Part shown: piece after piece, positions 7,853-17,079 of the stretch
How the letters are laid out: each line of letters opens with the position of its first letter
How positions within the stretch are numbered: position 1 is the first letter of the stretch
NCBI GenBank assembly: GCA_002354555.1
Contig: DELT01000008.1
Coordinates: 48,433-89,966, forward strand
Reading direction: 5' to 3'
Origin: Methylophaga sp. UBA2689
GTDB lineage: Bacteria; Pseudomonadota; Gammaproteobacteria; Nitrosococcales; Methylophagaceae
Length of the DNA: 41,534 nt
Translations under genes and position numbers: made by a program
The notes under the pieces: generated by a model
The model's input: only the letters and a program-made list of their open reading frames with translations
The model's database searches: none
What the model was told of the DNA's origin: nothing

Positions 7853-9216
7853 AGATGTCAAAACAATTTAAATATCAACATCGCCTGCAACAGATCATCT
7901 TTTACATTTTATTGCTGGTAGTGATTATCGCAGTAGCTGTTCTTTCACACCGTTACAGCTTTGAGTCAGACTGGACAGCTAACCAGCGACATACCCTCTC
8001 CTCTGCTACTACCGAATTATTACAGACGCTTGAAACTCCGGTCACGATAGAAGTATTTATCAGTCCTGGACATCAGTATCAATCAGCAGCTGAAAGTTTA
8101 TTAAAGCGTTATCAACAACATAGTCAGCAACTTACGGTGTCGTTTATTGATCCAGTCAGCCAGCCACAGCGGGTTCGTGAACTTGCCATTCAGCAGCAGG
8201 CTGAAATGGTAGTTTCAGGTCAACAGGGACAGCAACATGTATATGATTTATCTGAGCAATCGCTAAGCAATGCCATTATAAAAGTCAGTCGCAGTAACTT
8301 GCCTGAATTAATCTTTATTACCGGTCACGGGGAACGGGATATTGCTGGTGATGGTGCATTTGATATGTCGCAATGGGGACAGCAACTGATAAGCACCGGC
8401 TTTGAAGTAAAATCTCTGTCGATGGCAGAAGCGATGCAACTTGACAGTCAGGATAAAAAAATCGTTTTGGTCATCGCCAGTTCACAAACAACCTGGCCGC
8501 AAAGCGATATTGTTCAGTTACAATCATGGTTGCAGCAAGGCGGTAATCTGCTCTGGCTCAGCGAACCTGACACAGATACTGGTTTGTCGGCCATCAGTGA
8601 ACAGCTTAATCTGAGCTTTGTACCGGGTACGATGGTAGATCCTAATGCCAGTAAATTAGGTCTGGAAGATCCACGTTTTGTGATTGTGACAGATTATGCC
8701 AATCACCCTGTTACGGCAGCCACTTCCAGCGTCACCTTGATGCCAGAAGCGCATGCTATCCAGTTATCTGAGGCTGAATCCACTTGGCAAGTTACTGAGC
8801 TGATGCAATCACAAAGTGATAGCTGGTCTGAATTAGGGGATATGACTAGCACCAGTCTCGACGATTTACGTTTTGATGCAGAAATAGATATTCCTGGGCC
8901 GTTAATGCTCAGCGTATTAATGGAAAAACCTGTTTCTTCAACACAAAAACAGCGTGTTGCCATATTTGGTGATGGCGATTTTGTCTCCGACCTGTACCTC
9001 GGCACCGCGGCCAATCTTGAACTGGCGATGGCTCTGGCAAACTGGCTGGTTGCTGAGGATGATTCAATCGATATTCCGGTGATAAAAACCCGAGATAACC
9101 AATTGGTATTATCCGAACACCAATCATTATTTATTGGTATTGGTTTTTTACTAGGATTACCACTTAGTCTGCTTGTGATTGGCATCAGTATCTGGTGGAT
9201 TAGAAGACGCCGATGA
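7849..9216 (+). CDS. GldG-like ABC-associated protein with large periplasmic domain
   Basis: This 455-residue protein has a hydrophobic segment at about 15-37, a long soluble region, and a final membrane segment near 430-450 followed by the basic tail IRRRR. It resembles the GldG/IflA-type auxiliary family: the early RHTLSSATTELLQTLETPVTIEVFIS stretch, the FITGHGERDI motif and the LQQGGNLLWLSEP motif are typical. No enzymatic site is apparent. The soluble part is expected on the periplasmic side. It overlaps both neighbours by ATGA, so the ATPase, permease, this gene and the DUF4340 gene form one translationally coupled unit. Confidence 0.82.
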   Translation: MKMSKQFKYQHRLQQIIFYILLLVVIIAVAVLSHRYSFESDWTANQRHTLSSATTELLQTLETPVTIEVFISPGHQYQSAAESLLKRYQQHSQQLTVSFIDPVSQPQRVRELAIQQQAEMVVSGQQGQQHVYDLSEQSLSNAIIKVSRSNLPELIFITGHGERDIAGDGAFDMSQWGQQLISTGFEVKSLSMAEAMQLDSQDKKIVLVIASSQTTWPQSDIVQLQSWLQQGGNLLWLSEPDTDTGLSAISEQLNLSFVPGTMVDPNASKLGLEDPRFVIVTDYANHPVTAATSSVTLMPEAHAIQLSEAESTWQVTELMQSQSDSWSELGDMTSTSLDDLRFDAEIDIPGPLMLSVLMEKPVSSTQKQRVAIFGDGDFVSDLYLGTAANLELAMALANWLVAEDDSIDIPVIKTRDNQLVLSEHQSLFIGIGFLLGLPLSLLVIGISIWWIRRRR

Positions 9217-10085
9217 AAAGTACATATCTGACCAATCTGTTGTTATTGGTGGTTGCGGTTCTTTTAGTTTGGCTAATGACCGAATCGAAAGTAGCGGATT
9301 CAGCTTATATCACTGATAAAGTTCAGGCGGCGCAGGTCAATCAAATTACAATTGTTCGTCTTGAACAGCAAAGCATTCACTTGCAACGTGATCAGCAATG
9401 GCGGTTAAGCCAGCCAGTAAATGTACGAGCCAATCAAATCCGAATCAATCTGTTACTAAGTCTGTTACAACAACCTGTTCATCAACAGATCCCGGTGACA
9501 CAAACAACTGACCTGGCAGAATTTGGACTGCAGGAGCCTGAGTTATCATTAGTTTTCAATGAATACCATTTTGCTTTTGGTGATACTGAACCGCTCAGCG
9601 GGTATCGTTATATTTTGCACAATGAGCAGATTTATTTAGTTAACGATGATATTTCACCATTACTCGGTGCCAGTGCCAGCAGCTTTGTCGATAACCGTTT
9701 ATTGGATCCGGCCAGCAATATTGCGGCACTGCATTTGCCTGAGCTGCAAAACCAAAAGGTTCAGCAACAATACGCGGCACTCTCCATCGTTCAGCAAAAT
9801 GACAGTTGGCACTCCAAACCGCAAAATTATCCTCAGGATAAACTCCTGGCACTTCTGCAAAACTGGCAACAGGCCTATGCCATGCAGGTAGTTATCCTGT
9901 CTGATGCTGCAACGATTACACCGGATGCACAGCCAGCAGTAACAATTGAATTAACCGACAATACACAGCGTAACTTTGTCGTGTCATATAGCGAGGAAGG
10001 TCTTACGCTGACTGATCATCAACAACAATTACAATATCTGTTTCCAGCCACCATTATTCCTGCCCTCTTTTCAATAAACGAGTGA
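9213..10085 (+). CDS. DUF4340 domain protein
   Basis: This 290-residue protein has one N-terminal membrane segment (about residues 5-22) and a soluble domain. The fold family is recognisable from ITIVRLEQQSIHLQRD and WRLSQPVNVRANQIRINLLLSLLQ, with the later FGLQEPELSLVF. DUF4340 proteins commonly close GldA/F/G-type operons, as here, but their role is not established. The start overlaps the GldG-like stop by ATGA, and mutM starts one base after this stop, so DNA repair and the ABC cassette share a transcript. Confidence 0.8.
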   Translation: MKSTYLTNLLLLVVAVLLVWLMTESKVADSAYITDKVQAAQVNQITIVRLEQQSIHLQRDQQWRLSQPVNVRANQIRINLLLSLLQQPVHQQIPVTQTTDLAEFGLQEPELSLVFNEYHFAFGDTEPLSGYRYILHNEQIYLVNDDISPLLGASASSFVDNRLLDPASNIAALHLPELQNQKVQQQYAALSIVQQNDSWHSKPQNYPQDKLLALLQNWQQAYAMQVVILSDAATITPDAQPAVTIELTDNTQRNFVVSYSEEGLTLTDHQQQLQYLFPATIIPALFSINE

Positions 10086-10086
10086 T

Positions 10087-10905
10087 ATGCCTGAATTACC
10101 TGAAGTCGAAACCACCCGCAGTGGCATTGCGCCATATATAGAAAATCAGCAGGTTAAGCAGGTTGTCATTCGTGACTCGCGACTGCGCTGGCCCATCACT
10201 GACAACTTGGAAGAAAAACTCTGTGGGAAAATCATTCAGTCGGTCAGCCGCCGCGCCAAATATTTACTGCTCCATACCGATGAAGGCACCCTGTTTATCC
10301 ATCTGGGTATGTCCGGACGGTTACGTATTCTGACCACGTTTCAGCCAGCTGAAAAACACGACCATGTAGATATTGTGTTTGCCAATAATATTATTCTGCG
10401 CTTTACCGATCCTCGTCGCTTTGGGGCTGTATTGTGGACCACTGAACCGCCACTGCAACATCCATTATTACACCATCTGGGGCCTGAGCCACTGGAGGCG
10501 GATTTTGACGCCGAATACCTGTTCCAGCGTAGCCGTAAACGTCAGGTGAGTATTAAAACATTTATTATGAATGCGGAAATCGTTGTCGGTGTAGGGAATA
10601 TCTATGCCAGTGAATCACTGTTTCTCTCCGCCATTCACCCTCAGCTGATAGCAGCAAAACTAACAAAAAAACAGGCAGAAAAACTGGTCGCCGCGATCAA
10701 ACTGACATTGGAAAAAGCTATTGCAGCGGGCGGAACAACTTTGCGGGACTTTCGGGATAGCGAAGGCAAACCCGGATATTTTGCTCAGGAATTATGGGTT
10801 TATGCACGGCAGAATCAAGACTGTAAACAATGTGGTCATCCGATAGAGTTGATTCGCCAATCACAGCGGGCGACCTATTTCTGCCCCTATTGCCAAAAGA
10901 TTTGA
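10087..10905 (+). CDS. mutM: Formamidopyrimidine-DNA glycosylase (Fpg/MutM)
   Basis: This 272-residue base-excision repair enzyme removes 8-oxoguanine and formamidopyrimidines and cleaves the abasic site. The catalytic N terminus PELPEVE is intact (Pro2 nucleophile, Glu3), Lys58 lies in RRAKYLLLH, and the helix-two-turns-helix carries VGVGNIYASE. The C-terminal zinc finger has four cysteines in CKQCG and CPYC. The length is normal. It starts one base after the DUF4340 gene and ends six bases from the convergent cytochrome gene. Confidence 0.97.
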   Translation: MPELPEVETTRSGIAPYIENQQVKQVVIRDSRLRWPITDNLEEKLCGKIIQSVSRRAKYLLLHTDEGTLFIHLGMSGRLRILTTFQPAEKHDHVDIVFANNIILRFTDPRRFGAVLWTTEPPLQHPLLHHLGPEPLEADFDAEYLFQRSRKRQVSIKTFIMNAEIVVGVGNIYASESLFLSAIHPQLIAAKLTKKQAEKLVAAIKLTLEKAIAAGGTTLRDFRDSEGKPGYFAQELWVYARQNQDCKQCGHPIELIRQSQRATYFCPYCQKI

Positions 10906-10911
10906 AGACAA

Positions 10912-11196
10912 TTATTGTTTAGAGAAATACTCTGCCAGTAGGCGAATTTCGGCTTCGCTATAGGCCGCAGCATGATGTCGCATGACTGTAGACTCTCTTG
11001 CCCCACTGGCAAAATCCTGCATCTGCTGAATAAAATAATCTTGCTGCAAACCTGCAAGTTTGGGCATTTCGCCTTTGCTGTGGCCATTGGTACCATGACA
11101 AGCCGCGCAGGATGAAGCCAGTAAAGCCATATTTGGCTCAGCCTGAATCCAGGTCGAAGTCAGTAGTAATGCAAGACATATCAGCAGTCGTTTCAT
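10912..11196 (-). CDS. Small periplasmic c-type cytochrome (class I, monohaem)
   Basis: This 94-residue precursor has a signal peptide at about 1-19 (MKRLLICLALLL, likely cleavage after WIQA) and one haem site, CAACH. A probable axial methionine lies in STVMRHHA, and the C-terminal helix is SEAEIRLLAEYFSKQ. The mature protein of about 75 residues resembles half of a cytochrome c4 or the c553-type subunit of flavocytochrome c. It would be a periplasmic electron carrier; the partner is unknown. An AAAGGGG site supports the start. It is convergent with mutM and divergent from rluD. Confidence 0.88.
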   Translation of the reverse strand: MKRLLICLALLLTSTWIQAEPNMALLASSCAACHGTNGHSKGEMPKLAGLQQDYFIQQMQDFASGARESTVMRHHAAAYSEAEIRLLAEYFSKQ

Positions 11197-11239
11197 AATT
11201 CCCCTTTCGCCCGTTTAACGGCGATGTATCAAGCTACGT

Positions 11240-11245
11240 TATAAT
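11240..11245 (+). promoter_or_regulatory. Consensus -10 box in the cytochrome c / rluD divergent region
   Basis: A perfect TATAAT at 11240-11245 lies 28 bp before the rluD ATG. The best upstream match, TTAACG, is at an unfavourable 19-bp spacing. The reverse complement of the region also contains TATTAT, so it could serve the cytochrome gene. Only the -10 is well supported. Confidence 0.45.
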
Positions 11246-11273
11246 ACGCAACCCATTTTATGCAAAGCCATTC

Positions 11274-12239
11274 ATGACCGAGATTATTAAACTAGATGCC
11301 ACCATCCCCGAGTCATTAAGTGGCTTGCGTGTAGATCAGGCCTTGGCCCAGCTGTTCTCAGAATACTCCCGCGGCCAGCTCACAAAATGGATTAAAGCCG
11401 GCGATGTATTGGTCAATCAGAAAGTCTGTCGTCCTAAAGATGCGGTACGCACCGGTGACCAGATTGAAATTGCCGCACAACAAATTATTCATGATGATAA
11501 CTGGCAGGCAGAATCTATCGCTCTGGATATCATTTATGAAGATGACGATGTATTAATCATCAATAAAGCGGCAGGCATGGTGGTGCATCCCGGTGCTGGC
11601 AACCAGAATGGCACAATGGTCAATGCGCTATTGGCACATGCGCCACAACTTACCCATATTCCACGCGCCGGGATTGTGCATCGCATTGATAAAGACACTA
11701 CCGGACTATTAATGGTCGCCAAAAGCCTGCAGGCACATCATTCATTGATCAGCCAACTGCAGCAGCGCACCGTAATTCGTGAATATCAGGCTATTGCCTG
11801 CGGGGTGTTTACCGCCGGGGGCACGGTTGATGCGCCAGTTGGTCGGCATCATATTGATCGCAAACGCATGGCAGTGACACAAAACGGTAAACCTGCCGTG
11901 ACACACTATCGGATTGAAGAGCGCTTTCGAGCGCATACCCATTTGCGTTGCAAACTGGAAACCGGGCGCACTCACCAGATCCGCGTGCATATGGCGCATA
12001 TTCGCCATCCTTTATTGGGTGATCCTTTATATGGCGGCCGGTTTAAAACACCAAAAGGGATGACGGATAGCTGTCTGGCTGCCTTGCAGAATACGCGTCG
12101 TCAGGCTTTGCATGCCGGTTTATTGGGGTTTGATCATCCGACTACCGGGGAAGCGGTGAGCTGGCAGATTCCCTTACCGGATGATATGCAACGATTATTG
12201 GAACTGTTAAGGATGGATGCAGCCAGCCATACTGATTAA
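11274..12239 (+). CDS. rluD: 23S rRNA pseudouridine synthase RluD
   Basis: This 321-residue enzyme has an N-terminal S4-like RNA-binding domain (about 15-75, with YSRGQLTKWIKAGDVLVN) and an RluA-family catalytic domain. The motif HRIDKDTTG places the catalytic aspartate at Asp139, the same position as in E. coli RluD. It forms pseudouridines in helix 69 of 23S rRNA. The start has only a weak ribosome-binding site but gives the standard N terminus. In many gammaproteobacteria the next gene is yfiH; here it is a chromate-transporter gene 15 bp downstream. Confidence 0.93.
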   Translation: MTEIIKLDATIPESLSGLRVDQALAQLFSEYSRGQLTKWIKAGDVLVNQKVCRPKDAVRTGDQIEIAAQQIIHDDNWQAESIALDIIYEDDDVLIINKAAGMVVHPGAGNQNGTMVNALLAHAPQLTHIPRAGIVHRIDKDTTGLLMVAKSLQAHHSLISQLQQRTVIREYQAIACGVFTAGGTVDAPVGRHHIDRKRMAVTQNGKPAVTHYRIEERFRAHTHLRCKLETGRTHQIRVHMAHIRHPLLGDPLYGGRFKTPKGMTDSCLAALQNTRRQALHAGLLGFDHPTTGEAVSWQIPLPDDMQRLLELLRMDAASHTD

Positions 12240-12254
12240 CCAGAGGAAATAACT

Positions 12255-13448
12255 GTGAAAGCACCAAACAATCTGCATAACATCGTTGACGTTTTTTTAG
12301 CCTTTCTCAAACTGGGTCTAACGGCGTTTGGCGGACCGATTGCTCACATTGGTTATTTCCGCACTGAATTTATCAGTAAACGCCAATGGCTTTCTGAACA
12401 GCAGTTTTCTCAGTTACTTGCTGTAACCCAGTTCTTGCCTGGCCCGGCCAGCAGCCAGATGGGATTTTCAATTGGCTTGTTTCGCGGCGGCTGGCTTGGC
12501 GCCATTGCTGCTTTTATTGCCTTCACCCTGCCTTCTGCATTACTGCTGTTTGCTTTTGCCGCCATTGCTCATCAGCTGGACAATGCTATCGGTATGGCCA
12601 TTATTGATGGTCTAAAACTGGTGGCGGTTGCAGTGGTAGCTCATGCTGTTATCAGTATGACTCAGAAACTGACGCCGGACTGGCAACGTATCTTGATAGC
12701 ACTGTTCAGTTTTGCCTTACTGTTGATTTTCAATCTCGCCATTATGCAAATTGCCGTGATTATCCTGGGTGGTCTGGCAGGCTGGTTTTTATGTCGCCAG
12801 CAACAACTTTCAGCGGATTTCAGATTCCCGGTCAATTACGGCAAACAAACCGCATGGATATTGTTCAGTTTGTTTATGTTGCTGCTTATTCTCAGCCTGT
12901 TTGCAGGTAGTCAGCTTAATACCACTAATATGCTGGCCGGCTTTTATCAGGCCGGTGCATTGGTATTTGGTGGTGGCCATGTTGTGTTGCCGCTACTCGA
13001 ACAGCAGACGGTTGCTACAGGTTGGCTCACCACCGATCAGTTTTTAACCGGTTATGGTGCCGCTCAGGCCGTTCCAGGCCCGATGTTTACACTGGCAACC
13101 TACCTTGGTGCCGAAATCCCCACCCAGTTACCCGCTGGCTGGAATGCCTTGCTGGCTACCCTTGCCATCTTTGTTCCGGGTTTTTTATTATTGCTGGCGA
13201 TATTACCGCTGTGGCAACAACTTGCTCATCTGCCCAATGCAGGTGCCGTTGTTGCCGGCATTAACGCAGCTGTCGTCGGTTTATTAGCCGCTGCTTTATA
13301 CGATCCGATTTTCACTGAAGGCGTAAATCACTGGCTGGATTTACTGATTGCGCTCGGCGGTTTTTTAATTATTTACGTGCTGAATCGTTCGGCATTATGG
13401 ACTGTATTGTTCTGTGTCAGTGCATCAATCGTTGTTGCTTTGGTCTAA
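12255..13448 (+). CDS. chrA: Chromate transporter family protein (CHR, two-domain)
   Basis: This 397-residue integral membrane protein is made of two homologous halves. The first carries FGGPIAHIGYFRTEFI and the VTQFLPGPASSQ signature at about 56-68; the second carries FGGGHVVLPLLEQ and AAQAVPGPMFTLATYLG. Both halves are typical of long-chain ChrA proteins, which extrude chromate or, in some members, transport sulfate or other anions. The start is GTG with AGAGGA upstream (about 12243), so it is well supported. Transport of chromate as such is not provable from sequence. The 3' end overlaps the convergent oxidoreductase gene by 24 bp. Confidence 0.88.
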   Translation: MKAPNNLHNIVDVFLAFLKLGLTAFGGPIAHIGYFRTEFISKRQWLSEQQFSQLLAVTQFLPGPASSQMGFSIGLFRGGWLGAIAAFIAFTLPSALLLFAFAAIAHQLDNAIGMAIIDGLKLVAVAVVAHAVISMTQKLTPDWQRILIALFSFALLLIFNLAIMQIAVIILGGLAGWFLCRQQQLSADFRFPVNYGKQTAWILFSLFMLLLILSLFAGSQLNTTNMLAGFYQAGALVFGGGHVVLPLLEQQTVATGWLTTDQFLTGYGAAQAVPGPMFTLATYLGAEIPTQLPAGWNALLATLAIFVPGFLLLLAILPLWQQLAHLPNAGAVVAGINAAVVGLLAAALYDPIFTEGVNHWLDLLIALGGFLIIYVLNRSALWTVLFCVSASIVVALV

Positions 13449-14669
13449 TCTGGAGAAAGAAAACAGCTCAGCTAGCGGATGCTCGCGTTGTTCTATATTT
13501 GCTCTTAACAATCCAGCACCAATCATGCTGTAGGTAATACCGTTTCCGCCATAGGCCATGGCAAACTGCACACGTTCACCATATTGGGGATGTGCACCAA
13601 AAAATGGTAATCCATCTTCTGTTTCAGCAAAGGTACCCGCCCAGGAAAATGTCGGGTTCATTGGTAGTTTGGGAAACAACTTTTCGACTTTCTTGGACAG
13701 AGTATGGGCTTTTTTATCTACCCGTTTATCCCGTTTTGCCGGGATATCAATAGCATCATCTTCGCCACCGACCAGTAAACGTCCATCACCGGTAGTTCGC
13801 ATATACAGATAAGGCCTGGCGGATTCCCACATCATGGTTCTATTTAATTCGGCCAGTAACTCAGGGGCTATCGGATCAGTGATAAAGGCATAACTACTGC
13901 GATTTGAAGCTACATTTTGTTTCAGTAATTTCTGACTGGCATACCCCGTGGCTATAACCACATGTTGACAGCTAATCTTAAATCCAGATGTCGTTGTTAA
14001 ATCAACCTGTTTATCGGAAGGCATCAAATCTTTTATTTCGGTTCGGTCATAGACGTGATGCCCACTATTCTGCAGTCTATCCAGAAGTTTATGCGCCAGC
14101 CGATAAGGGTCAATTCGAGCAGCCAGTTTGCTAAGAATAGCCCCAGGTGATTTAAACCCATAACGTTTTTTTATTGCATCCGATTCCAACCATTCAACAT
14201 CAAATCCATGTTTTTGTCGTAGCAAAAATTCGTCTTTAAGCGATTTTTTATCACTATTGCGACTGGCGTAATACAGACTTTCCTGCATTTCAAAATCGAC
14301 ATCACTTACTGTTTCAGCAATTTTTTGAAGATCGGTGATGGCTTCTGCACAAGCCCGATAGGCTTTTAATGCATCAACCTCGCCATATAAAGCGGCAAGC
14401 TCGGTCAGATGAGTATCTATTTCATATTGCAATAATGCCGTACTGGCAGCAGTACTACCCCAGCCAATATCCCGCTGTTCTATAACCGCCACTGCATAAC
14501 CATTTGAGCTTAGCTCATCAGCAACCAATGCTCCGGTTATTCCACCGCCAATAATGGCCACATCACAGACAATATCCTGATCCAGCGCCGGAAAGGTTCG
14601 CATCAATCCATTTCTAACCGCCCAGTAGGGATAACCGCTTTTCAGATCCATTTTTTCAGCCTTGACCAT
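13425..14669 (-). CDS. FAD-dependent oxidoreductase (DAO family)
   Basis: This 414-residue flavoprotein has a dinucleotide-binding motif near the N terminus (IIGGGITGALVADELSSNGY, about 39-58) and the acidic end of strand two in VIEQRD. A DAO-family substrate domain follows, with a C-terminal FAD-contacting stretch (AMAYGGNGITYSMIG). Relatives oxidise amines or amino acids; the substrate is not evident. There is no Rieske domain. Two starts are possible: the ATG at 14669 with no clear ribosome-binding site, or the ATG at 14651, which has AAGG upstream. The gene is convergent with chrA and their ends overlap by 24 bp. Confidence 0.85.
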   Translation of the reverse strand: MVKAEKMDLKSGYPYWAVRNGLMRTFPALDQDIVCDVAIIGGGITGALVADELSSNGYAVAVIEQRDIGWGSTAASTALLQYEIDTHLTELAALYGEVDALKAYRACAEAITDLQKIAETVSDVDFEMQESLYYASRNSDKKSLKDEFLLRQKHGFDVEWLESDAIKKRYGFKSPGAILSKLAARIDPYRLAHKLLDRLQNSGHHVYDRTEIKDLMPSDKQVDLTTTSGFKISCQHVVIATGYASQKLLKQNVASNRSSYAFITDPIAPELLAELNRTMMWESARPYLYMRTTGDGRLLVGGEDDAIDIPAKRDKRVDKKAHTLSKKVEKLFPKLPMNPTFSWAGTFAETEDGLPFFGAHPQYGERVQFAMAYGGNGITYSMIGAGLLRANIEQREHPLAELFSFSRLDQSNND

Positions 14670-14740
14670 TGTAAGTAAATCTCAGCATATCCTACTTATT
14701 TCAACACAGGGCTAACCTGAGTTAAGGTCAAAATTTGGCC

Positions 14741-14768
14741 AAAAAAAAGGGGCGATAAACGCCCCTTT
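14741..14768 (-). terminator. Intrinsic terminator after the EF-G gene
   Basis: Read on the minus strand, GGGGCG and CGCCCC form a six-pair stem around a short TTTAT loop, followed by eight T residues. It lies about 25 bp after the EF-G stop codon. Confidence 0.85.
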
Positions 14769-14793
14769 CTCAATCGAACTTTTAGCAAACTGC

Positions 14794-16890
14794 TTATTTT
14801 TTCGCAGCAGCTTCACGCTCTTTAACTTCTTTAATAACTTCTTCTGCCACATTTCGTGGGCATGGCAGGTAGTGCAGGAACTCCATAGAGAACTGACCAC
14901 GACCAGAAGTCATAGTACGCAGAGTGCCGATGTAACCGAACATTTCGCTCAGTGGTACTTCAGCTTTGATACGTACGCCAGTTGCACCCGCATCCTGTGA
15001 TTTAATCATGCCACGACGACGGTTCAAGTCACCGATAACATCACCGACGTTATCATCTGGGCAGAACACATCTACTTTCATGATCGGTTCCAACAATTGT
15101 GGTCCCGCTTTTGGAATGGTTTGACGGAAAGCACCCATTGCAGCAATTTCAAAGGCCATTGCTGATGAATCCACGGCATGGAATGCACCATCAAACAGGT
15201 TTATTTTCACATCAAGTAATGGGAAGCCGGCTAAAACACCACGGTCCATCATTTTCTTGAAGCCTGCTTCTACGGCTGGCCAGTATTCACGCGGAACGCT
15301 ACCACCGGTTACGGTAGATTCAAAGTTGAAACCGCTGCCTGGTTCACCTGGTTCAATGATGTAGTCGATACGACCGAATTGACCAGAACCACCCGATTGT
15401 TTCTTATGGGTGTAACTGTCTTCGATTTTTTGTGTGATTGTTTCACGATAAGCAACCTGCGGCTCACCAACTATTACATCAACGTTATGAGTACGCTTCA
15501 GGATATCGACTTTGATATCCAAATGCAGTTCGCCCATACCTTTCATGATCGTTTCACCGCTATCGTCATCGGTTTCAACACGGAAAGAAGGATCTTCTTT
15601 AATCATTTTACCCAGTGCAACACCGAGTTTTTCAGCGGCAGCTTTATCTTTTGGCGCAATCGCGATTGAGATAACAGGATCTGGGAATACCATTGGTTCC
15701 AATGTCGCTGGGTTTTTCGGGTCACATAAGGTGTGGCCGGTCTGAACATCTTTCATACCGACGATGGCGATGATATCACCAGCATGTGCGTAATCCAGTT
15801 CGTTACGATCATTGGCATGCATTTCCACCATACGGCCAACACGCTCTGTTTTGCCGGTGAAGGTATTTAGGATGGTATCGCCTTTTTTCAATTCGCCTGA
15901 GTAGACACGAACGAAGGTCAATGCGCCAAAACGGTCATCCATGATTTTGAATGCCAATGCGCGCAGTGGGCCTTTGATATCAACGATAGCGTGTTTACCG
16001 GTTTCGTTACCTTCCAAATCAACTTCTGGTTGTGGATCAACTTCAGTTGGATCAGGCAGGTAATCAACAACGGCATCCAGGATTAACTGCATACCTTTGT
16101 TTTTGAATGCAGAACCACAGTATGTAGGGAAGAAATCCAATTGCAATGTACCTTTACGGATACATCTTTTCAGATCTTCGATGGAAGGCTCTTCACCTTC
16201 CAGATATTTTTCCATCAGATCATCATCCTGCTCTACAGCAGTTTCGATCAGTTTTTCACGCCATTCTTCAATTTGGTCAGCCATATCAGCTGGTGGCTCT
16301 TCGATGCTGTAATCTTCAGCATTTTTCTCATCTTTCCAGATCCATGCTTTACGGGTCAGCAAATCGACAACACCGGTAAATTCATCTTCAATACCGATTG
16401 GCAGAACCATTACCAATGGAGTTGCTGCCAGTACATCTTCTACCTGTTTTACAACACGGTAGAAATCAGCACCGATACGATCCAGCTTATTAACAAAGAT
16501 AAGACGGGAAACTTCTGAGTCATTCGCATAACGCCAGTTGGTTTCTGATTGTGGCTCAACACCACCACTACCACAGAAAACACCAATACCGCCGTCCAAT
16601 ACTTTCAGTGAACGATATACTTCAATCGTGAAGTCAACGTGACCCGGGGTATCGATAACGTTCAGACGATGGCCTTTCCATTCACAGGTTGTGGCTGCTG
16701 ACTGGATAGTAATACCGCGTTCGGCTTCCTGATCCATAAAGTCCATGGTGGATTCACCATCATGAACCTCACCGGATTTATGAATTTTACCGGTCAGTTT
16801 AAGAATACGTTCGGTGGAGGTGGTTTTGCCCGCATCAACGTGGGCGAAAATACCAATATTTCTGTACTTGGATAAATCGGAAGAAGCCAT
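14794..16890 (-). CDS. fusA2: Elongation factor G, second (EF-G2/FusB-like) type
   Basis: This complete 698-residue translational GTPase has the G1 motif AHVDAGKTT (16-24), RGITI (G2), DTPGH (G3), NKLD (G4), then domains II to V. Translocation of tRNA and mRNA on the ribosome is the classical role. Several stretches mark it as the paralogue found in Vibrio and other gammaproteobacteria rather than the str-operon Fus[36 protein letters not shown], and the single-gene setting without rpsL, rpsG or tuf. The paralogue assignment is from memory of the family. It has its own promoter region with a perfect palindrome, and its own terminator. Confidence 0.93.
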   Translation of the reverse strand: MASSDLSKYRNIGIFAHVDAGKTTSTERILKLTGKIHKSGEVHDGESTMDFMDQEAERGITIQSAATTCEWKGHRLNVIDTPGHVDFTIEVYRSLKVLDGGIGVFCGSGGVEPQSETNWRYANDSEVSRLIFVNKLDRIGADFYRVVKQVEDVLAATPLVMVLPIGIEDEFTGVVDLLTRKAWIWKDEKNAEDYSIEEPPADMADQIEEWREKLIETAVEQDDDLMEKYLEGEEPSIEDLKRCIRKGTLQLDFFPTYCGSAFKNKGMQLILDAVVDYLPDPTEVDPQPEVDLEGNETGKHAIVDIKGPLRALAFKIMDDRFGALTFVRVYSGELKKGDTILNTFTGKTERVGRMVEMHANDRNELDYAHAGDIIAIVGMKDVQTGHTLCDPKNPATLEPMVFPDPVISIAIAPKDKAAAEKLGVALGKMIKEDPSFRVETDDDSGETIMKGMGELHLDIKVDILKRTHNVDVIVGEPQVAYRETITQKIEDSYTHKKQSGGSGQFGRIDYIIEPGEPGSGFNFESTVTGGSVPREYWPAVEAGFKKMMDRGVLAGFPLLDVKINLFDGAFHAVDSSAMAFEIAAMGAFRQTIPKAGPQLLEPIMKVDVFCPDDNVGDVIGDLNRRRGMIKSQDAGATGVRIKAEVPLSEMFGYIGTLRTMTSGRGQFSMEFLHYLPCPRNVAEEVIKEVKEREAAAKK

Positions 16891-16953
16891 AATCCTGTCT
16901 CTTTTGTGTGAAAAACCGATGTTGTTTACATCATCAGGGAGTTAAACCCGCAA

Positions 16954-16988
16954 ATTCTAAACTACTATGCTTCGGGATGCATCCCGAA
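16954..16988 (-). promoter_or_regulatory. Putative EF-G2 promoter overlapped by an 18-bp perfect palindrome
   Basis: Positions 16971-16988 read TTCGGGATGCATCCCGAA, a perfect 18-base palindrome. On the minus strand TAGAAT (16959-16954) is a good -10 candidate, and the expected -35 position falls inside the palindrome, where no consensus -35 is seen. The arrangement is that of an operator or activator site at a promoter. The same bases could form a short hairpin in RNA. No regulator is identified. Confidence 0.4.
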
Positions 16989-17050
16989 TTGATATCAAAG
17001 CCTGTAAGTGCCCTGATAGCAGTCTTTTGAAATTTCGGATTGAATTGCTA

Positions 17051-17065
17051 CGCCCATTAGGGGCG
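17051..17065. other. Short hairpin after the nuo operon
   Basis: CGCCC (17051-17055) and GGGCG (17061-17065) pair around a five-base loop, 15 bp after the stop of the last nuo-operon gene. On the minus strand no T tract follows, so it is at best a weak or factor-dependent terminator or an RNA 3'-end stabiliser. Confidence 0.35.
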
Positions 17066-17079
17066 CATTTTTGCGATTT

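Noticed and set aside
15379-16518. Several plus-strand frames of 70-125 codons opposite the EF-G gene
   Set aside because: They lie antisense to a strongly conserved gene, have no recognisable motifs, and are expected by chance.
17051-17065. Hairpin after DUF2818 as an intrinsic terminator
   Set aside because: No T tract follows on the minus strand, so I list it only as a hairpin; termination of the nuo transcript here is not shown.
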